A stretch of 20,093 nucleotides of DNA from SZUA-430 sp041477875 (GCA_041477875.1 JBGOVA010000062.1:1-20093); one strand, 5' to 3'. Positions 1 through 8,167 are shown, counted from the first letter of the stretch. Translations and numbers: made by a program. Notes: generated by a model from the sequence alone, not told the origin.

Positions 1-999
1 CCCCGCATAGGCAAAGCCGCGGCTTGCGCCGGACACCGTGCCGCGGTTCTCGAAGCCGCCCGACCACAGCGCGTCCGCGAACACCGCGTCGCCGTCGTGC
101 GCCAAGATCGACGCCGATGCCGCATTGAACAAGCCGCCCGCGAATATGCCGCTCTCGATCGCAATGCCGCCCCGCGCGCCCTCGATGCTGCCGCGGTTGA
201 CGATGCTGCCGGTGAAACTTTCGCCGCCGATCGCGATCGCAAGTCCGGTCTCGCCGGTTATCTCGCCGCCCACGTCGTTGAGGATGCCGCCCGCGAACTC
301 CACGCCACCACCAGGCCCGTCGAGCGAACCGATCTGGATCCCCGCCTCATCGCCCGCGATCAGCCCGTGATTCTCGATGCCGCCAGTCCAGTACGTGAAG
401 CTGTCGGCGATGTAGACGGCGACGTTGCCGCCTTTGATCGTGCCGTCCGCCGTGTTGACCAACGCGCCCGACATCGTGCCGAAGAGCGCCGCGATTCCGT
501 TGTCGTGCCCGTCGATCAGACCCGCGTTCACGATGTCGCCGGTCAGCGCCGCCCCTTGCGGCCCCGACCAATGGTCGTCATCGTCGCGATAGCCGAGCGC
601 GATCGCGTTGCCGCGCGTCGACACGATCGTGCCGTTGTTGAAGATGCCGCTCTGGACGTCGGCGTCCTTGCCCAGCGTCAGCGCGCCCTGTTCGTCGCCG
701 CCGCCCGTGATCGTGCCGTTGTTGACGAGCGCGCCGCTGATCAACCCGTGGCCGCCGATGAAGAAGCCCGGCGTTTCCTTGTGACTGTCGCCGACCTTCG
801 CGTTGTTGACGACGTCGCCGCTCACGGTCTTCGTGACGCGAACGCATTTGCGATCACTGCCAATCGTCGTCGGATGCTCGATGTTTTGGCACATCGAATG
901 CCGATCGTCGTCAGCCGACGCCTCGCTAACGGCGGTCGCGCCGGTTGCGAGTAAAAATGCACATGACACGAGTCTGGTCGTGACGCTGAAGCGTCCCAT
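1..999 (-). CDS. Exported beta-helix repeat protein, autotransporter-like (C-terminus beyond left edge)
   Basis: An open frame runs without a stop from an ATG at 999 to the window edge, giving the first 333 residues. A GGGGA ribosome site lies 8 bases upstream of the ATG. Residues 1-30 look like a Sec signal peptide (MGRFSVTTRLVSCAFLLATG, then a likely cut after ASA). Two cysteines (37 and 52) follow and could pair. From about residue 60 a degenerate unit recurs: a hydrophobic residue, N, then G-T/L/S-I-x-G and a G-I-A-I/L strand. Its asparagines fall near 65, 93, 121, 158, 182, 210, 241, 268, 292 and 317, a period of about 24-36 residues. Such units fold as a right-handed beta-helix in type V autotransporter passengers and related surface proteins. 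A C-terminal barrel would lie outside the window, so secretion type is inferred. Cargo or adhesion function is unknown. Confidence 0.8.
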   Translation of the reverse strand, partial: MGRFSVTTRLVSCAFLLATGATAVSEASADDDRHSMCQNIEHPTTIGSDRKCVRVTKTVSGDVVNNAKVGDSHKETPGFFIGGHGLISGALVNNGTITGGGDEQGALTLGKDADVQSGIFNNGTIVSTRGNAIALGYRDDDDHWSGPQGAALTGDIVNAGLIDGHDNGIAALFGTMSGALVNTADGTIKGGNVAVYIADSFTYWTGGIENHGLIAGDEAGIQIGSLDGPGGGVEFAGGILNDVGGEITGETGLAIAIGGESFTGSIVNRGSIEGARGGIAIESGIFAGGLFNAASASILAHDGDAVFADALWSGGFENRGTVSGASRGFAYAG

Positions 1000-1613
1000 C
1001 GCGCGGATCCCCAAATGCCGGGCCGCCTGTGCACGCGTCGCCGCGCCACGGAGGCCTCTGCCACCCAACTGCGGTTCGCCCCCGCGCGATCGCGTTCCCC
1101 AACGCTCTCACCAGCAAACCGCAGAACCACGAACACCCATTCTGTTCGATGGTTCGCGACGACGCTTACACGCACAAATCGCCGAGCGCCATGACGAACA
1201 TCCTGGCGCAGTAGGCGCCGCGAATTCTTCGCTTGATGGTTGTGCGCATTCGCTGCTTGTCGCAGCGTTCTCGACTTTTCGGCGCCCGATCGCTCCGCAT
1301 TCACCGAGTGGGGACACGATGCGACCAGTGCGAGTCAGGCTCGCCGTTTGCGCCAACGCCGCCCTGCTCCAGGGTCTTATTCAAATGGCTTTGTTGGAGA
1401 AGAGGGCCCACAGCGTTGAGGTCACCGATCGGTCCAAGCGATCCACGACGGGGTTCGTCAGGGCAATATGCTCCATCGAAGCAGCGGTTGCGCGCTTCAA
1501 ATGTTAGTAGCGATCGCGCGCGGAGGACATTTTTGTGCGCGCCATGGCGGAAACTCGCGTTTGCTGTGTCCTCACCGTGGGGCGGTGAGTGGCATTTCTG
1601 GGGCAAGAAGACC
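1000..1613. other. 614-base intergenic region between divergent genes, no convincing gene
   Basis: This gap separates the starts of the beta-helix protein (minus) and the first serine hydrolase (plus), so it should hold both promoters; I could not pick out convincing -35/-10 pairs. Several frames are open on both strands, including an in-frame 127-codon upstream extension of the hydrolase frame from ATG 1233, but their translations are Arg/Ser/Cys/Pro-rich, lack any recognisable domain and overlap each other, as expected of chance frames in GC-rich DNA. The part from about 1320 to 1510 is open in three frames and could be a decayed fragment of something older. I cannot name it. Confidence 0.5.
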
Positions 1614-3044
1614 GTGATCAGATTTCTTGTTCGTGCTGTCGCGGCATTGTTGGTGCTGCTGGTCGCAGCCTTTATCGCCTTCGCCGCGTATATCGATCTG
1701 CCCGCACAAGTGACTGCGTTCACATCCATGACGGCGAAACTGATGTGTAGCGCCGTGTTCGTAGCCGGGCGCGACGAGAAGGTAGTGTGGAAGCAGGACT
1801 ATGTGCGCCTTACGATGCCGGGCAAATCAATGGGGCTAGCGCGCCTCAACGTCGACCAAATCGAAAAGTCGGTGACTTCGACACTTGCAGGTTTCGGGTA
1901 CGGCAAGGCGATCTATCGCCAAGGTATCGGCTGCACGGCCATCGTCGGGCGCAGCGAGGGCGACGTGCGGGCGCAAGGGGAAGGTGTCGCCAGCGTGTTA
2001 CCACCGGCCGACGCCAACGCGCTATGGCCGGAGGGCGAAGCGACGCTTGAGACGCAGTTGCCCGCAAGTATCGACGCGGCAAAACTCAGCGCGGCGCTAA
2101 ACCGCGCATTCTCCGAGCCGGACCCCGACCAGCCGCGAAAGACCCGCGCGGTCGTCGTGGTGCATCAGGGACGCATTATCACCGAGCGCTATGCACCGGG
2201 CTTCACCAAAGATACGGCGCAGATTTCACAATCTATGGCGAAGAGTGTGCTGAATGCGCTAACCGGCATTTTGGTCCGCGACGGGAAGCTTTCGCTTTAT
2301 GCGCCAGCGCCGGTGCGCGAATGGGCCGATCCGAGGGATCCGCGTCATGCCATCACGCTCGACAATCTGCTCCGCATGTCGAGCGGGCTCGCGTTCGACG
2401 AGAACTACACGAGCCCGAAGTCCGACACAAACATGCAGTACACGACCGGCGACTTTGCTGCATACACTGCGGCGAAGCCTCTTGAGGCCAAGCCAGGCAC
2501 GAAGTTCAACTACTCGACCGGCACCTCGAACATCATCGGCCGAATCGTGCGCGAGGCGGCGGGTCCGAATTTCAGAGACGGCTTTGCCTTCCCGCGACGC
2601 GCGCTGTTCGACCCGATCGGCATGCGCTCGGCGGTACTCGAGGTCGACGCAGCGGGCAGTTTGCAAGGCGGCAGTTTCGTCTACGCCACGGCACGCGACT
2701 ATGCGCGCGTCGCGCTGCTCTTTCTTCGCGACGGCGTGTGGAACGGAACGCGCATCCTGCCCGAAGGTTGGGTCAAGTACTCGCTGACGCCGACGCCGGG
2801 ATCGTTGCCGCAAAAGGGCTATGGCGCCCACTTCTGGCTCAACACGGGCGTCGACCCGAAGGTGCAGCGCTGGAAGAACGTGCCCGCCGATGCCTTCATC
2901 ATGTCGGGGATTCAGGGGCAGAACGTCGTCAGCGTACCGTCGCGCGATTTGATCGTCGTTCGCTTGGGTATGACGGAATTCGACAATTGGGACGTGTCGA
3001 TCCTGGTCGAAGACGTCATCGCTGCGCTCGGTGCCGACTCTTGA
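1614..3044 (+). CDS. Membrane-anchored serine hydrolase, beta-lactamase family (first of tandem pair)
   Basis: A 476-residue member of the class C beta-lactamase/esterase superfamily (Pfam Beta-lactamase type), which includes penicillin-binding proteins, family VIII esterases and NylB-type 6-aminohexanoate-oligomer hydrolases. One N-terminal membrane segment (about residues 8-26) points to an inner-membrane-anchored or exported enzyme acting in the periplasm. The SxxK motif is S207-M-A-K210, so S207 is the expected nucleophile. The Tyr motif is Y300-S-T. Near the C-terminus the third-motif region reads G432-I433-Q-G-Q where the downstream paralogue has G-H-Q-G-Q. GTG 1614 is chosen because it gives exactly the same length as the paralogue. 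TTG 1533 has a better ribosome site (GGAGG, 6 bases upstream) and would add 27 residues before the membrane segment. Its TGA overlaps the next gene's start. Substrate (ester, amide or lactam) is not predictable. Confidence 0.85.
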   Translation: MIRFLVRAVAALLVLLVAAFIAFAAYIDLPAQVTAFTSMTAKLMCSAVFVAGRDEKVVWKQDYVRLTMPGKSMGLARLNVDQIEKSVTSTLAGFGYGKAIYRQGIGCTAIVGRSEGDVRAQGEGVASVLPPADANALWPEGEATLETQLPASIDAAKLSAALNRAFSEPDPDQPRKTRAVVVVHQGRIITERYAPGFTKDTAQISQSMAKSVLNALTGILVRDGKLSLYAPAPVREWADPRDPRHAITLDNLLRMSSGLAFDENYTSPKSDTNMQYTTGDFAAYTAAKPLEAKPGTKFNYSTGTSNIIGRIVREAAGPNFRDGFAFPRRALFDPIGMRSAVLEVDAAGSLQGGSFVYATARDYARVALLFLRDGVWNGTRILPEGWVKYSLTPTPGSLPQKGYGAHFWLNTGVDPKVQRWKNVPADAFIMSGIQGQNVVSVPSRDLIVVRLGMTEFDNWDVSILVEDVIAALGADS

Positions 3045-4471
3045 GGGTCACCCGCATTGGCCGCCGCATCGCCGCCGGTGGCGGTATTTTGCTTGTCCTT
3101 CTGGGGCTTGCGGGCTGGTACGCTTTCGAGCGTTATGAGGTAGGCGCTCTGATGGGCGTGTTCGCAGGCGGCACCGCGAAGTTGATGTGTTCGGGCGTTT
3201 TCGTTGCGGGCCGCAGCCCTGAGCAGGTGCGGGCGGAGGATTTCGACCGCAAGACGTCGCCGGGAAAATATCTCGCGCTTGCCACGACCGACGTGAACTT
3301 CGCCGACAAGTCGGTGACGAGTACGCTGTTCGGCCTTGTGTCGCGCACGGCCATCTTTCGTGAAGGCATCGGGTGTACCGCGGCAGAAGGCAAGACCGTC
3401 GACGAATTGCGCGCGCAGGGCAGCGGCATGCCGTCGACTCTTCCCGAACCCGACGCCAACCTGCAATGGCCGGAGGGCGACGCAACGCTCGCCAACCAAT
3501 TGCCGGAAGACATCGACGCAAAGGCGCTCAACGCGGCGATCGACTTCGCGTTCGCCGAGCCTGAACCGGATGAGCCCCGTCGCACGCGCGGCGTTGTGGT
3601 CGTCCATCACGGACGAATCGTCGCCGAGCGCTATGCGCCGGGCTTCGACAAGTCGATGGCGCATCTGTCCAATTCGATGGCCAAAAGCTTTACGAATGCG
3701 TTCGTCGGCATCCTGGTCGGCCAGGGCAAGTTGAAACTGTACGAGCCGGCGCCGATCGCCGAGTGGCATGGGGCGGGCGATCCGCGCGGAAAGATCACAC
3801 TCGACAATCTCATGCGCATGTCGAGCGGGCTCGAATTCGAAGAGAACTACAGCAAAATCAAGTCGGACATCACCTTCCAGTATGTCGGCGGCGACCTGGC
3901 CGGATATTGCGCAGCCAAGCCGTTGGTCGAGCCGCCGGGCACGAAGTGGCACTACTCGACCGGCACCTCGAACATTCTAGGCCGCATCGTGCGACAGGCG
4001 GCGGGCAGGACATTCAGCGAGGCGTTCTCCTTTCCGCGCCGCGCGTTGTTCGCCCCGCTGGGCATGCGCCACACGGTCATGGAGGTCGATGCGGCGGGGA
4101 ATTACATCGGGGGCAGCTTCGTATTTGCGAGCGTGCGCGACTATGCGCGGCTGGGCCTGCTCTATTTACGAGATGGTGTCGCGGAGGGACGGCGCATCCT
4201 GCCGGAGGGCTGGGTCGCCTACACGGTCACCCCGACCGCGGGCTCCGACGGCCGTTACGGTGCTCAATTTTGGCTGGAGAAAAACCCGCGGCTCCCCGCC
4301 GGCACATTCGCGATGGGCGGGCATCAGGGGCAGAGCGTCGTCATCGTGCCGGCGCGGGACGCGGTGGTCGTGCGGGTGGGTTTAAGCGAATTCGACAATT
4401 GGAGCATCGACGAATTCGTGGAGCGCGCGCTCGCGGCATTGCCGAAGGACCAAGCCGCGGCGCAGAATTGA
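3041..4471 (+). CDS. Membrane-anchored serine hydrolase, beta-lactamase family (second of tandem pair)
   Basis: A 476-residue paralogue of the preceding gene, similar along its whole length. It shares the stretches TAKLMCS, W-P-E-G, QLP, RMSSGL, and Y-S-T-G-T-S-N. It has an N-terminal membrane segment (about residues 13-28), SxxK motif S212-M-A-K215, Tyr motif Y305-S-T, and a C-terminal G-H428-Q-G-Q that could be the third active-site element. The start is TTG at 3041, overlapping the upstream TGA as TTGA; no strong ribosome site is seen, so reinitiation by the same ribosomes (translational coupling) is likely. In-frame ATG codons farther upstream would place the start deep inside the first gene. 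The fold is clear. The reaction, whether esterase, amidase or transpeptidase-like, is not. Co-location with an amidase, an acylase and an acyl-CoA ligase favours a catabolic rather than cell-wall role, as inference. Confidence 0.85.
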   Translation: MRVTRIGRRIAAGGGILLVLLGLAGWYAFERYEVGALMGVFAGGTAKLMCSGVFVAGRSPEQVRAEDFDRKTSPGKYLALATTDVNFADKSVTSTLFGLVSRTAIFREGIGCTAAEGKTVDELRAQGSGMPSTLPEPDANLQWPEGDATLANQLPEDIDAKALNAAIDFAFAEPEPDEPRRTRGVVVVHHGRIVAERYAPGFDKSMAHLSNSMAKSFTNAFVGILVGQGKLKLYEPAPIAEWHGAGDPRGKITLDNLMRMSSGLEFEENYSKIKSDITFQYVGGDLAGYCAAKPLVEPPGTKWHYSTGTSNILGRIVRQAAGRTFSEAFSFPRRALFAPLGMRHTVMEVDAAGNYIGGSFVFASVRDYARLGLLYLRDGVAEGRRILPEGWVAYTVTPTAGSDGRYGAQFWLEKNPRLPAGTFAMGGHQGQSVVIVPARDAVVVRVGLSEFDNWSIDEFVERALAALPKDQAAAQN

Positions 4472-4493
4472 GCTCACACGGAGGATTGCAGGG

Positions 4494-4976
4494 ATGACCC
4501 CCGAACAGCGCATGCTGATCGAGCACGAATGCGAGAAGCTGCAGAAACTCTACGGCATCTACGCCGACCAACTCGATAGCGAAAGGTTCGGCGAACTGTT
4601 CGCCGCGGACGCCTGGATCAAAGTGCCGGAACAACCTGTCTTTCGCGGCAGGGAGTCGGTGAGCGCCGGCATCAATCAGATGCGCGCGCTCGGTCTCATG
4701 TATCGGCATGTCATGACGAACAACGTCGTCAACGCGGTCGACGACAGCCATGCCGAGGGGCTGTGCTATCTGATGGCGTTCAACAGCGCGGCACCCGCGG
4801 ACGAGCACGGCGCGCGTCCGATGGAGATTGCGACGACGCTGGGCGAGTACAAAGACACGTTCGTGAAGACCGAACGCGGCTGGCGCTTCCAATCGCGCGA
4901 GCTGCGGCGCGCGATGCGGCGCGCGGACGACAATATCATCGCTGCAGCGCAGGCGTTGGCGGCGAAAACAAAATAG
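4494..4976 (+). CDS. SnoaL/NTF2-like family protein
   Basis: A 160-residue protein of the NTF2-like cone fold, closest in pattern to the SnoaL-like_4 group: an N-terminal helix pair (LQKLYGIYADQLDSERFGEL), F-A-A-D-A, R-G-R-E-S, and the Y70-R-H72-x-M-T-N-N segment typical of these proteins. Members include ring-hydroxylating dioxygenase small subunits, limonene-epoxide hydrolases, ketosteroid isomerases and dehydratases, so fold does not give function. The ATG is preceded by a GGAGG ribosome site about 10 bases upstream. The gene starts 22 bases after the second serine hydrolase, suggesting one transcript. Proteins of this kind are often found in steroid, terpenoid and aromatic catabolic clusters, where they act as isomerases or hydratases. 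That is the best guess here. It converges on the acyl-CoA ligase gene with only 6 bases between stops. Confidence 0.75.
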   Translation: MTPEQRMLIEHECEKLQKLYGIYADQLDSERFGELFAADAWIKVPEQPVFRGRESVSAGINQMRALGLMYRHVMTNNVVNAVDDSHAEGLCYLMAFNSAAPADEHGARPMEIATTLGEYKDTFVKTERGWRFQSRELRRAMRRADDNIIAAAQALAAKTK

Positions 4977-4982
4977 GCTGCT

Positions 4983-6581
4983 TCAGTTCACCTGGCGCTC
5001 GCGGCCTTCCCAATAGGGTTTGCGCAGTTCGCGCTTGAGGATTTTCCCGGAGGCGTTGCGCGGCAATTCGGCGACGAAGTCGACGGCCTTCGGCACCTTG
5101 TAGCCGGCGATGCGCTTGCGGGCGAATTCCAAGATGCTCTGCGCGTCCTTTGGATGCCCCGCTTTCGGCACGACGACCGCCCTCACCGCCTCGCCCCACA
5201 TCGTGTCTGGTACGCCGATGACCGCAACATCGGCCACGTCCGGGTGACCGAAAATCGCGCTTTCGATTTCGGCGGGATAGATGTTCTCGCCGCCGGAAAC
5301 GATCATGTCCTTTACGCGGTCGTGCACGTAGACGTAACCGTCGGCGTCGAGATAGCCGGCGTCGCCCGACTTGACCCAGCCATCCGACGTGATCGTCTTC
5401 TCCGTTGCATCGGCCAAATTCCAGTAGCCGTTCATGCGCGAGGCGGAGTGCAGCCAAATCTCGCCGACCTCGCCCGTCGGCAACGGGTTGGCATCGGGGT
5501 CGCGGATCGAGAGTTTGACGCCCGGAATCGGCTTGCCCGCCGAGCGCATACGTTTCGTGCCGCTCGGGTCGTGGTCGGCGGCGGGCAAATAAGTCACCGC
5601 GCCGGCCGTCTCGGTCATGCCGTAAAGCTGCACGAAGCCGCATTTGAACGTTTCGATCGCTTGGCGCAGCAACTCGAGCGGGATGGGCGAGGCGCCGTAC
5701 AGGAGCGAACTGATCGAGGAGAAATTCGTTTCCTTGCATTTGGGATGCAGCAACAGCTGATGGATCGCGGTCGGTACGAGGACCAACTTGGTGACGCGGT
5801 ATTTTTCGATGATCGACAACACTTCGCCCGGGTCATATTGCGAAAGCACGATCGAGCGGGCGCCATTGTAGAGGCCGACGATTCCCCAGCCGGTACCACT
5901 GATGTGAAAAGTCGGCATCGTCACTAGGCTGACGTCGCTGGGGCCCCAATCGTTCCACGCCATGCCGGGATCGAATTCGTCCGGGTGTTCGGCGCGGTAT
6001 TTGTCGTGCGCGTAGAGCGAAAAATGCGAGAGTTGGACGCCTTTCGGATGACCTGTGGTGCCGCTGGTGTACATCTGAACGATAACGTCGCCAGGGGAGA
6101 CCTCGATCATTGGATCGACTGTCGATTGCTTATTCCGCCAGGCGACAAAATCTGGCCAATCGCCTTGCGGCCCGTCAACCACGATGACGTGCCGGATCTT
6201 TTTCAACTCCGGCAGAATCTCTTTGACCAGACCAATGTGGTTGCGGCCCGTGAACAAGATTTCGGCATTGGAATCGTTCAAGATGTAGGCGATTTCGGGG
6301 GGCGCCAAGCGCCAGTTGACCGAAACAAGGCAGGCGCCCGCTTTCGCAGCGCCGAACAAAACGTCGAAATAATAGTCCGAGTTCTTGTCGAGAAAAGCGA
6401 CGCGCGACTTTGGCTTGATGCCGAGCGCGCGCAAGCCGTTGGCGACTTGGGTGCAGCGCTTGTCCCAATCCCGGTAGTTCGTTTCGCGACCCTCGTACAT
6501 CAAGGCCACGTCATTCGGCCGATGTTTGGCGTGATAGCGCGGCGCATCGGCGAGCGTGCGGATCTCCGGAACGTAGGTCAT
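4983..6581 (-). CDS. Acyl-CoA ligase (AMP-forming, fatty-acyl-CoA synthetase type)
   Basis: A 532-residue ANL-superfamily enzyme that adenylates a carboxylic acid with ATP and transfers it to coenzyme A. The motifs are in order and intact: P-loop YTSGTTGHPKG (171-181), the acyl-pocket segment FHISGTGWG (225-233), adenine-binding Y320-G-M-T-E-T, the S405-G-D / Y-V-Y-V-H-D-R-V-K-D hinge (405-425), G-G-E-N-I-Y-P-A-E-I-E (430-440), and the C-terminal S-G-K513 with the lysine needed for adenylation. Length is normal for soluble medium/long-chain ligases. GAGGAGG sits upstream of ATG 6581, in the 28-base gap after the sigma factor gene, so the two are probably one transcript. The substrate may be a fatty acid or a cyclic carboxylic acid freed by the neighbouring hydrolases; sequence alone does not decide. 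Confidence 0.93.
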   Translation of the reverse strand: MTYVPEIRTLADAPRYHAKHRPNDVALMYEGRETNYRDWDKRCTQVANGLRALGIKPKSRVAFLDKNSDYYFDVLFGAAKAGACLVSVNWRLAPPEIAYILNDSNAEILFTGRNHIGLVKEILPELKKIRHVIVVDGPQGDWPDFVAWRNKQSTVDPMIEVSPGDVIVQMYTSGTTGHPKGVQLSHFSLYAHDKYRAEHPDEFDPGMAWNDWGPSDVSLVTMPTFHISGTGWGIVGLYNGARSIVLSQYDPGEVLSIIEKYRVTKLVLVPTAIHQLLLHPKCKETNFSSISSLLYGASPIPLELLRQAIETFKCGFVQLYGMTETAGAVTYLPAADHDPSGTKRMRSAGKPIPGVKLSIRDPDANPLPTGEVGEIWLHSASRMNGYWNLADATEKTITSDGWVKSGDAGYLDADGYVYVHDRVKDMIVSGGENIYPAEIESAIFGHPDVADVAVIGVPDTMWGEAVRAVVVPKAGHPKDAQSILEFARKRIAGYKVPKAVDFVAELPRNASGKILKRELRKPYWEGRERQVN

Positions 6582-6609
6582 GAGCGGCCTCCTCGACGTC
6601 AGTCGAATT

Positions 6610-7296
6610 CTATTCCGCAGCGGCGAGCATCATTCGTGGGGCTGGACGACCGCGACGCGTCGGCGCGGCGCGGCCACTTTCGGCTTGGCCTTGCAGTATG
6701 TCGCGGCAAAGCCTTCGTCCGCGGATGAAGTGCTTTTCCAGCGTGCTGACGGAGAGGCCGAGCCGTTCGGACATTTCCTTATACGAAAGTTCGTCGACGA
6801 CGCGAAGTGCCAACGTCTCGCGGCAGCGCTGCGGCAAGCTATTGAATGCCACGCGACAAGCCTGAGCCTCTTCGTCGACAATCATCTGTTCTTCAGCTGT
6901 GGGTACATCGTGCACCGGCTCGGCGCTGACTGAGGCCACATCGGCGCAACAGTTGCGCGGATTGCGCAAATGATTGAGCGCGAGGTTGTAGGCCGTTTTG
7001 AACAGCACGGCGCGTGGCGAGCGCACGAGGCCCAGTTCCATAGCGCGCCAGACGCGCAAAAACGCATCCTGCACGATGTCTTCGGCATCGCTTGGCGAAC
7101 GCACGACGCGGCGAATGATCGTCAGCAGCATTCTTAGGTCGCGGCAATAGAGTTCTTGCAACGAAGCCGCGTTGGATGTGCGCGTGTTTTTGACGCTCTC
7201 CACAGAAGGTGCGGCGTCGAAAAAGGACTCGGCCGCGATGGAGACCGGTGGGTAACCGGTTGGAACTCGCTCCTGCGGCCGGACCTCAAGCCACAT
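6610..7296 (-). CDS. ECF RNA polymerase sigma factor, FecI-like
   Basis: A 228-residue sigma-70 family factor with only the two ECF domains. Region 2 spans about 46-112 and includes the core-binding and -10 segment S-P-S-D-A-E-D-I-V-Q-D-A-F-L-R-V-W. Region 4 spans about 150-202, with L-P-Q-R-C-R-E and the helix-turn-helix L-S-Y-K-E-M-S-E-R-L-G-L-S-V-S-T-L-E-K-H. The L-P-x-R-C-R-E / S-V-S-T-x-E-K-H wording is that of FecI-type factors, which usually control TonB-dependent transport with a FecR anti-sigma gene next door. No FecR gene is visible here. ATG 7296 is preceded by AGGGGG and leaves about 45 residues ahead of region 2; the frame stays open to 7452 but without support. The next gene on the transcript is the acyl-CoA ligase. 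Confidence 0.85.
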   Translation of the reverse strand: MWLEVRPQERVPTGYPPVSIAAESFFDAAPSVESVKNTRTSNAASLQELYCRDLRMLLTIIRRVVRSPSDAEDIVQDAFLRVWRAMELGLVRSPRAVLFKTAYNLALNHLRNPRNCCADVASVSAEPVHDVPTAEEQMIVDEEAQACRVAFNSLPQRCRETLALRVVDELSYKEMSERLGLSVSTLEKHFIRGRRLCRDILQGQAESGRAAPTRRGRPAPRMMLAAAE

Positions 7297-7480
7297 CCTA
7301 GGCTTCCCCCTGCAGCCCTTTGTTTCAGGGCCTTTGTTGCGCTTCAGCGTTCTGTGCGCGAAACACTTCTCGTCTTGCGAATAGCAACTTCCTGGTGATA
7401 TGTTGACTCGCAAGTCGACTGTTCGACCCGATGGTCGGCAATTGTCTTGCAACTGTCAAGAGCCCGCGGAGGAGGACCGC
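7297..7480. promoter_or_regulatory. Divergent promoter region between sigma factor and TetR genes
   Basis: The 184 bases between the two regulator starts must carry at least the sigma-factor promoter and probably the TetR promoter. A short imperfect dyad, GACT-CGCA-AGTC at 7405-7416, is the only operator-like element I see; a GTCGAC palindrome overlaps its right arm. TTGACT at 7403-7408 resembles a -35 box but no good -10 follows at 16-18 bases. If TetR really begins at ATG 7400, this dyad would be coding. Confidence 0.4.
7468..7476 (+). promoter_or_regulatory. Strong ribosome binding site deciding a TTG start
   Basis: GGAGGAGGA lies 4 bases before TTG 7481 (5 bases from the inner GGAGG), in frame with the TetR coding sequence. 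It is the best ribosome site in the region and is why the TetR gene is started here rather than at ATG 7400, which has no clear site. Confidence 0.55.
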
Positions 7481-8167
7481 TTGGAAGACCATAGAAGTCG
7501 GGCGACCGTGGTCGACCGCGACGCGGAAACGGCGGAGCGTAAAGGGAACGGTCGGGTGCAAAAACGCGCTTGGGGCTTTGACATCCAGAACCGGAACGAA
7601 CAGTTCCGGCTGAAACGCCGGGTGGTCATAGAGACCGCGGCGCGCACGTTTAACCAACGCGGCTTCTACAAGACGACGCTGGCCGACATCGCCGAAGAGC
7701 TGCACATCGCAAAGCCCACGATCTACCACTACTTCAAAAACAAGGACGAGATCCTGTTCGAGTGCCATCGCATCGGCATCGAGCAGATCACCGGCGAGCC
7801 GCTGCCGCAGGGCGTGGATGGCGCCGAGCAACTCAGGGAATTCATCCAGCGCTACGTGCGCATGGTGGTGAGCGATTTCGGCACCTGTCTGGTGCTGACC
7901 GGTACAATCGCTCTCGAGCCGGAAAACCGCGATCTGGTGCGCAAGGGCCGCAAAGAGATCGACAACATCCTGCGCGAGATCATTGCGCGCGGCATCGGCG
8001 ACGGTTCGATCGTTGCCTGCGATCCGAAGGTCACGGCGAGCTTCATCTTCGGCCAGATGAACTGGATTCCTTATTGGTATCACAGCGACGGCGAGATCAG
8101 CGTCGACGATCTGGCCGCGCGCGAAGTCGAATTCGTTATGCGCAGTCTTGCGCGCGGCGAACGATGA
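7481..8167 (+). CDS. TetR/AcrR-family transcriptional regulator
   Basis: About 228 residues from TTG 7481. The TetR N-terminal DNA-binding domain lies near 45-92: helix 1 R-R-V-V-I-E-T-A-A-R-T-F, then L-A-D-I-A-E-E-L-H-I-A-K-P-T-I-Y-H-Y-F as the helix-turn-helix, then K-N-K-D-E-I-L-F. The remaining residues form an all-helical ligand and dimer domain (W-I-P-Y-W-Y near 195-200). Forty-odd residues precede the domain, longer than usual. GTG 7556, with AAGGGAA upstream, would give a more typical 203 residues, and ATG 7400 a 255-residue form. TetR repressors beside acyl-CoA genes commonly sense acyl-CoA or the pathway substrate; control of the downstream dioxygenase operon and/or the divergent sigma-ligase unit is inferred from position. 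The 106 bases to the dioxygenase hold no obvious terminator. Confidence 0.85.
   Translation: MEDHRSRATVVDRDAETAERKGNGRVQKRAWGFDIQNRNEQFRLKRRVVIETAARTFNQRGFYKTTLADIAEELHIAKPTIYHYFKNKDEILFECHRIGIEQITGEPLPQGVDGAEQLREFIQRYVRMVVSDFGTCLVLTGTIALEPENRDLVRKGRKEIDNILREIIARGIGDGSIVACDPKVTASFIFGQMNWIPYWYHSDGEISVDDLAAREVEFVMRSLARGER

Noticed and set aside
97..954. 285-codon plus-strand frame over the beta-helix gene
   Set aside because: The minus-strand frame encodes a signal peptide and regular repeats; the plus-strand translation is Asp/Arg/Ala-rich noise.
803..1507. 234-codon plus-strand frame between the first two genes
   Set aside because: Overlaps the start and signal peptide of the beta-helix gene on the opposite strand and has no domain, no ribosome site of note and unusual composition.
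1233..1613. N-terminal extension of the first serine hydrolase
   Set aside because: The frame is open, but the translation is Cys/Arg/Ser-rich and would put over 120 residues ahead of the membrane anchor, while the paralogue has none.
2912..3952. 346-codon open frame on the minus strand
   Set aside because: It lies fully antisense to the tandem serine hydrolases, whose motifs are clear; the antisense translation is Arg/Ala/Asp-rich with no domain. Long antisense frames are expected at this GC content.
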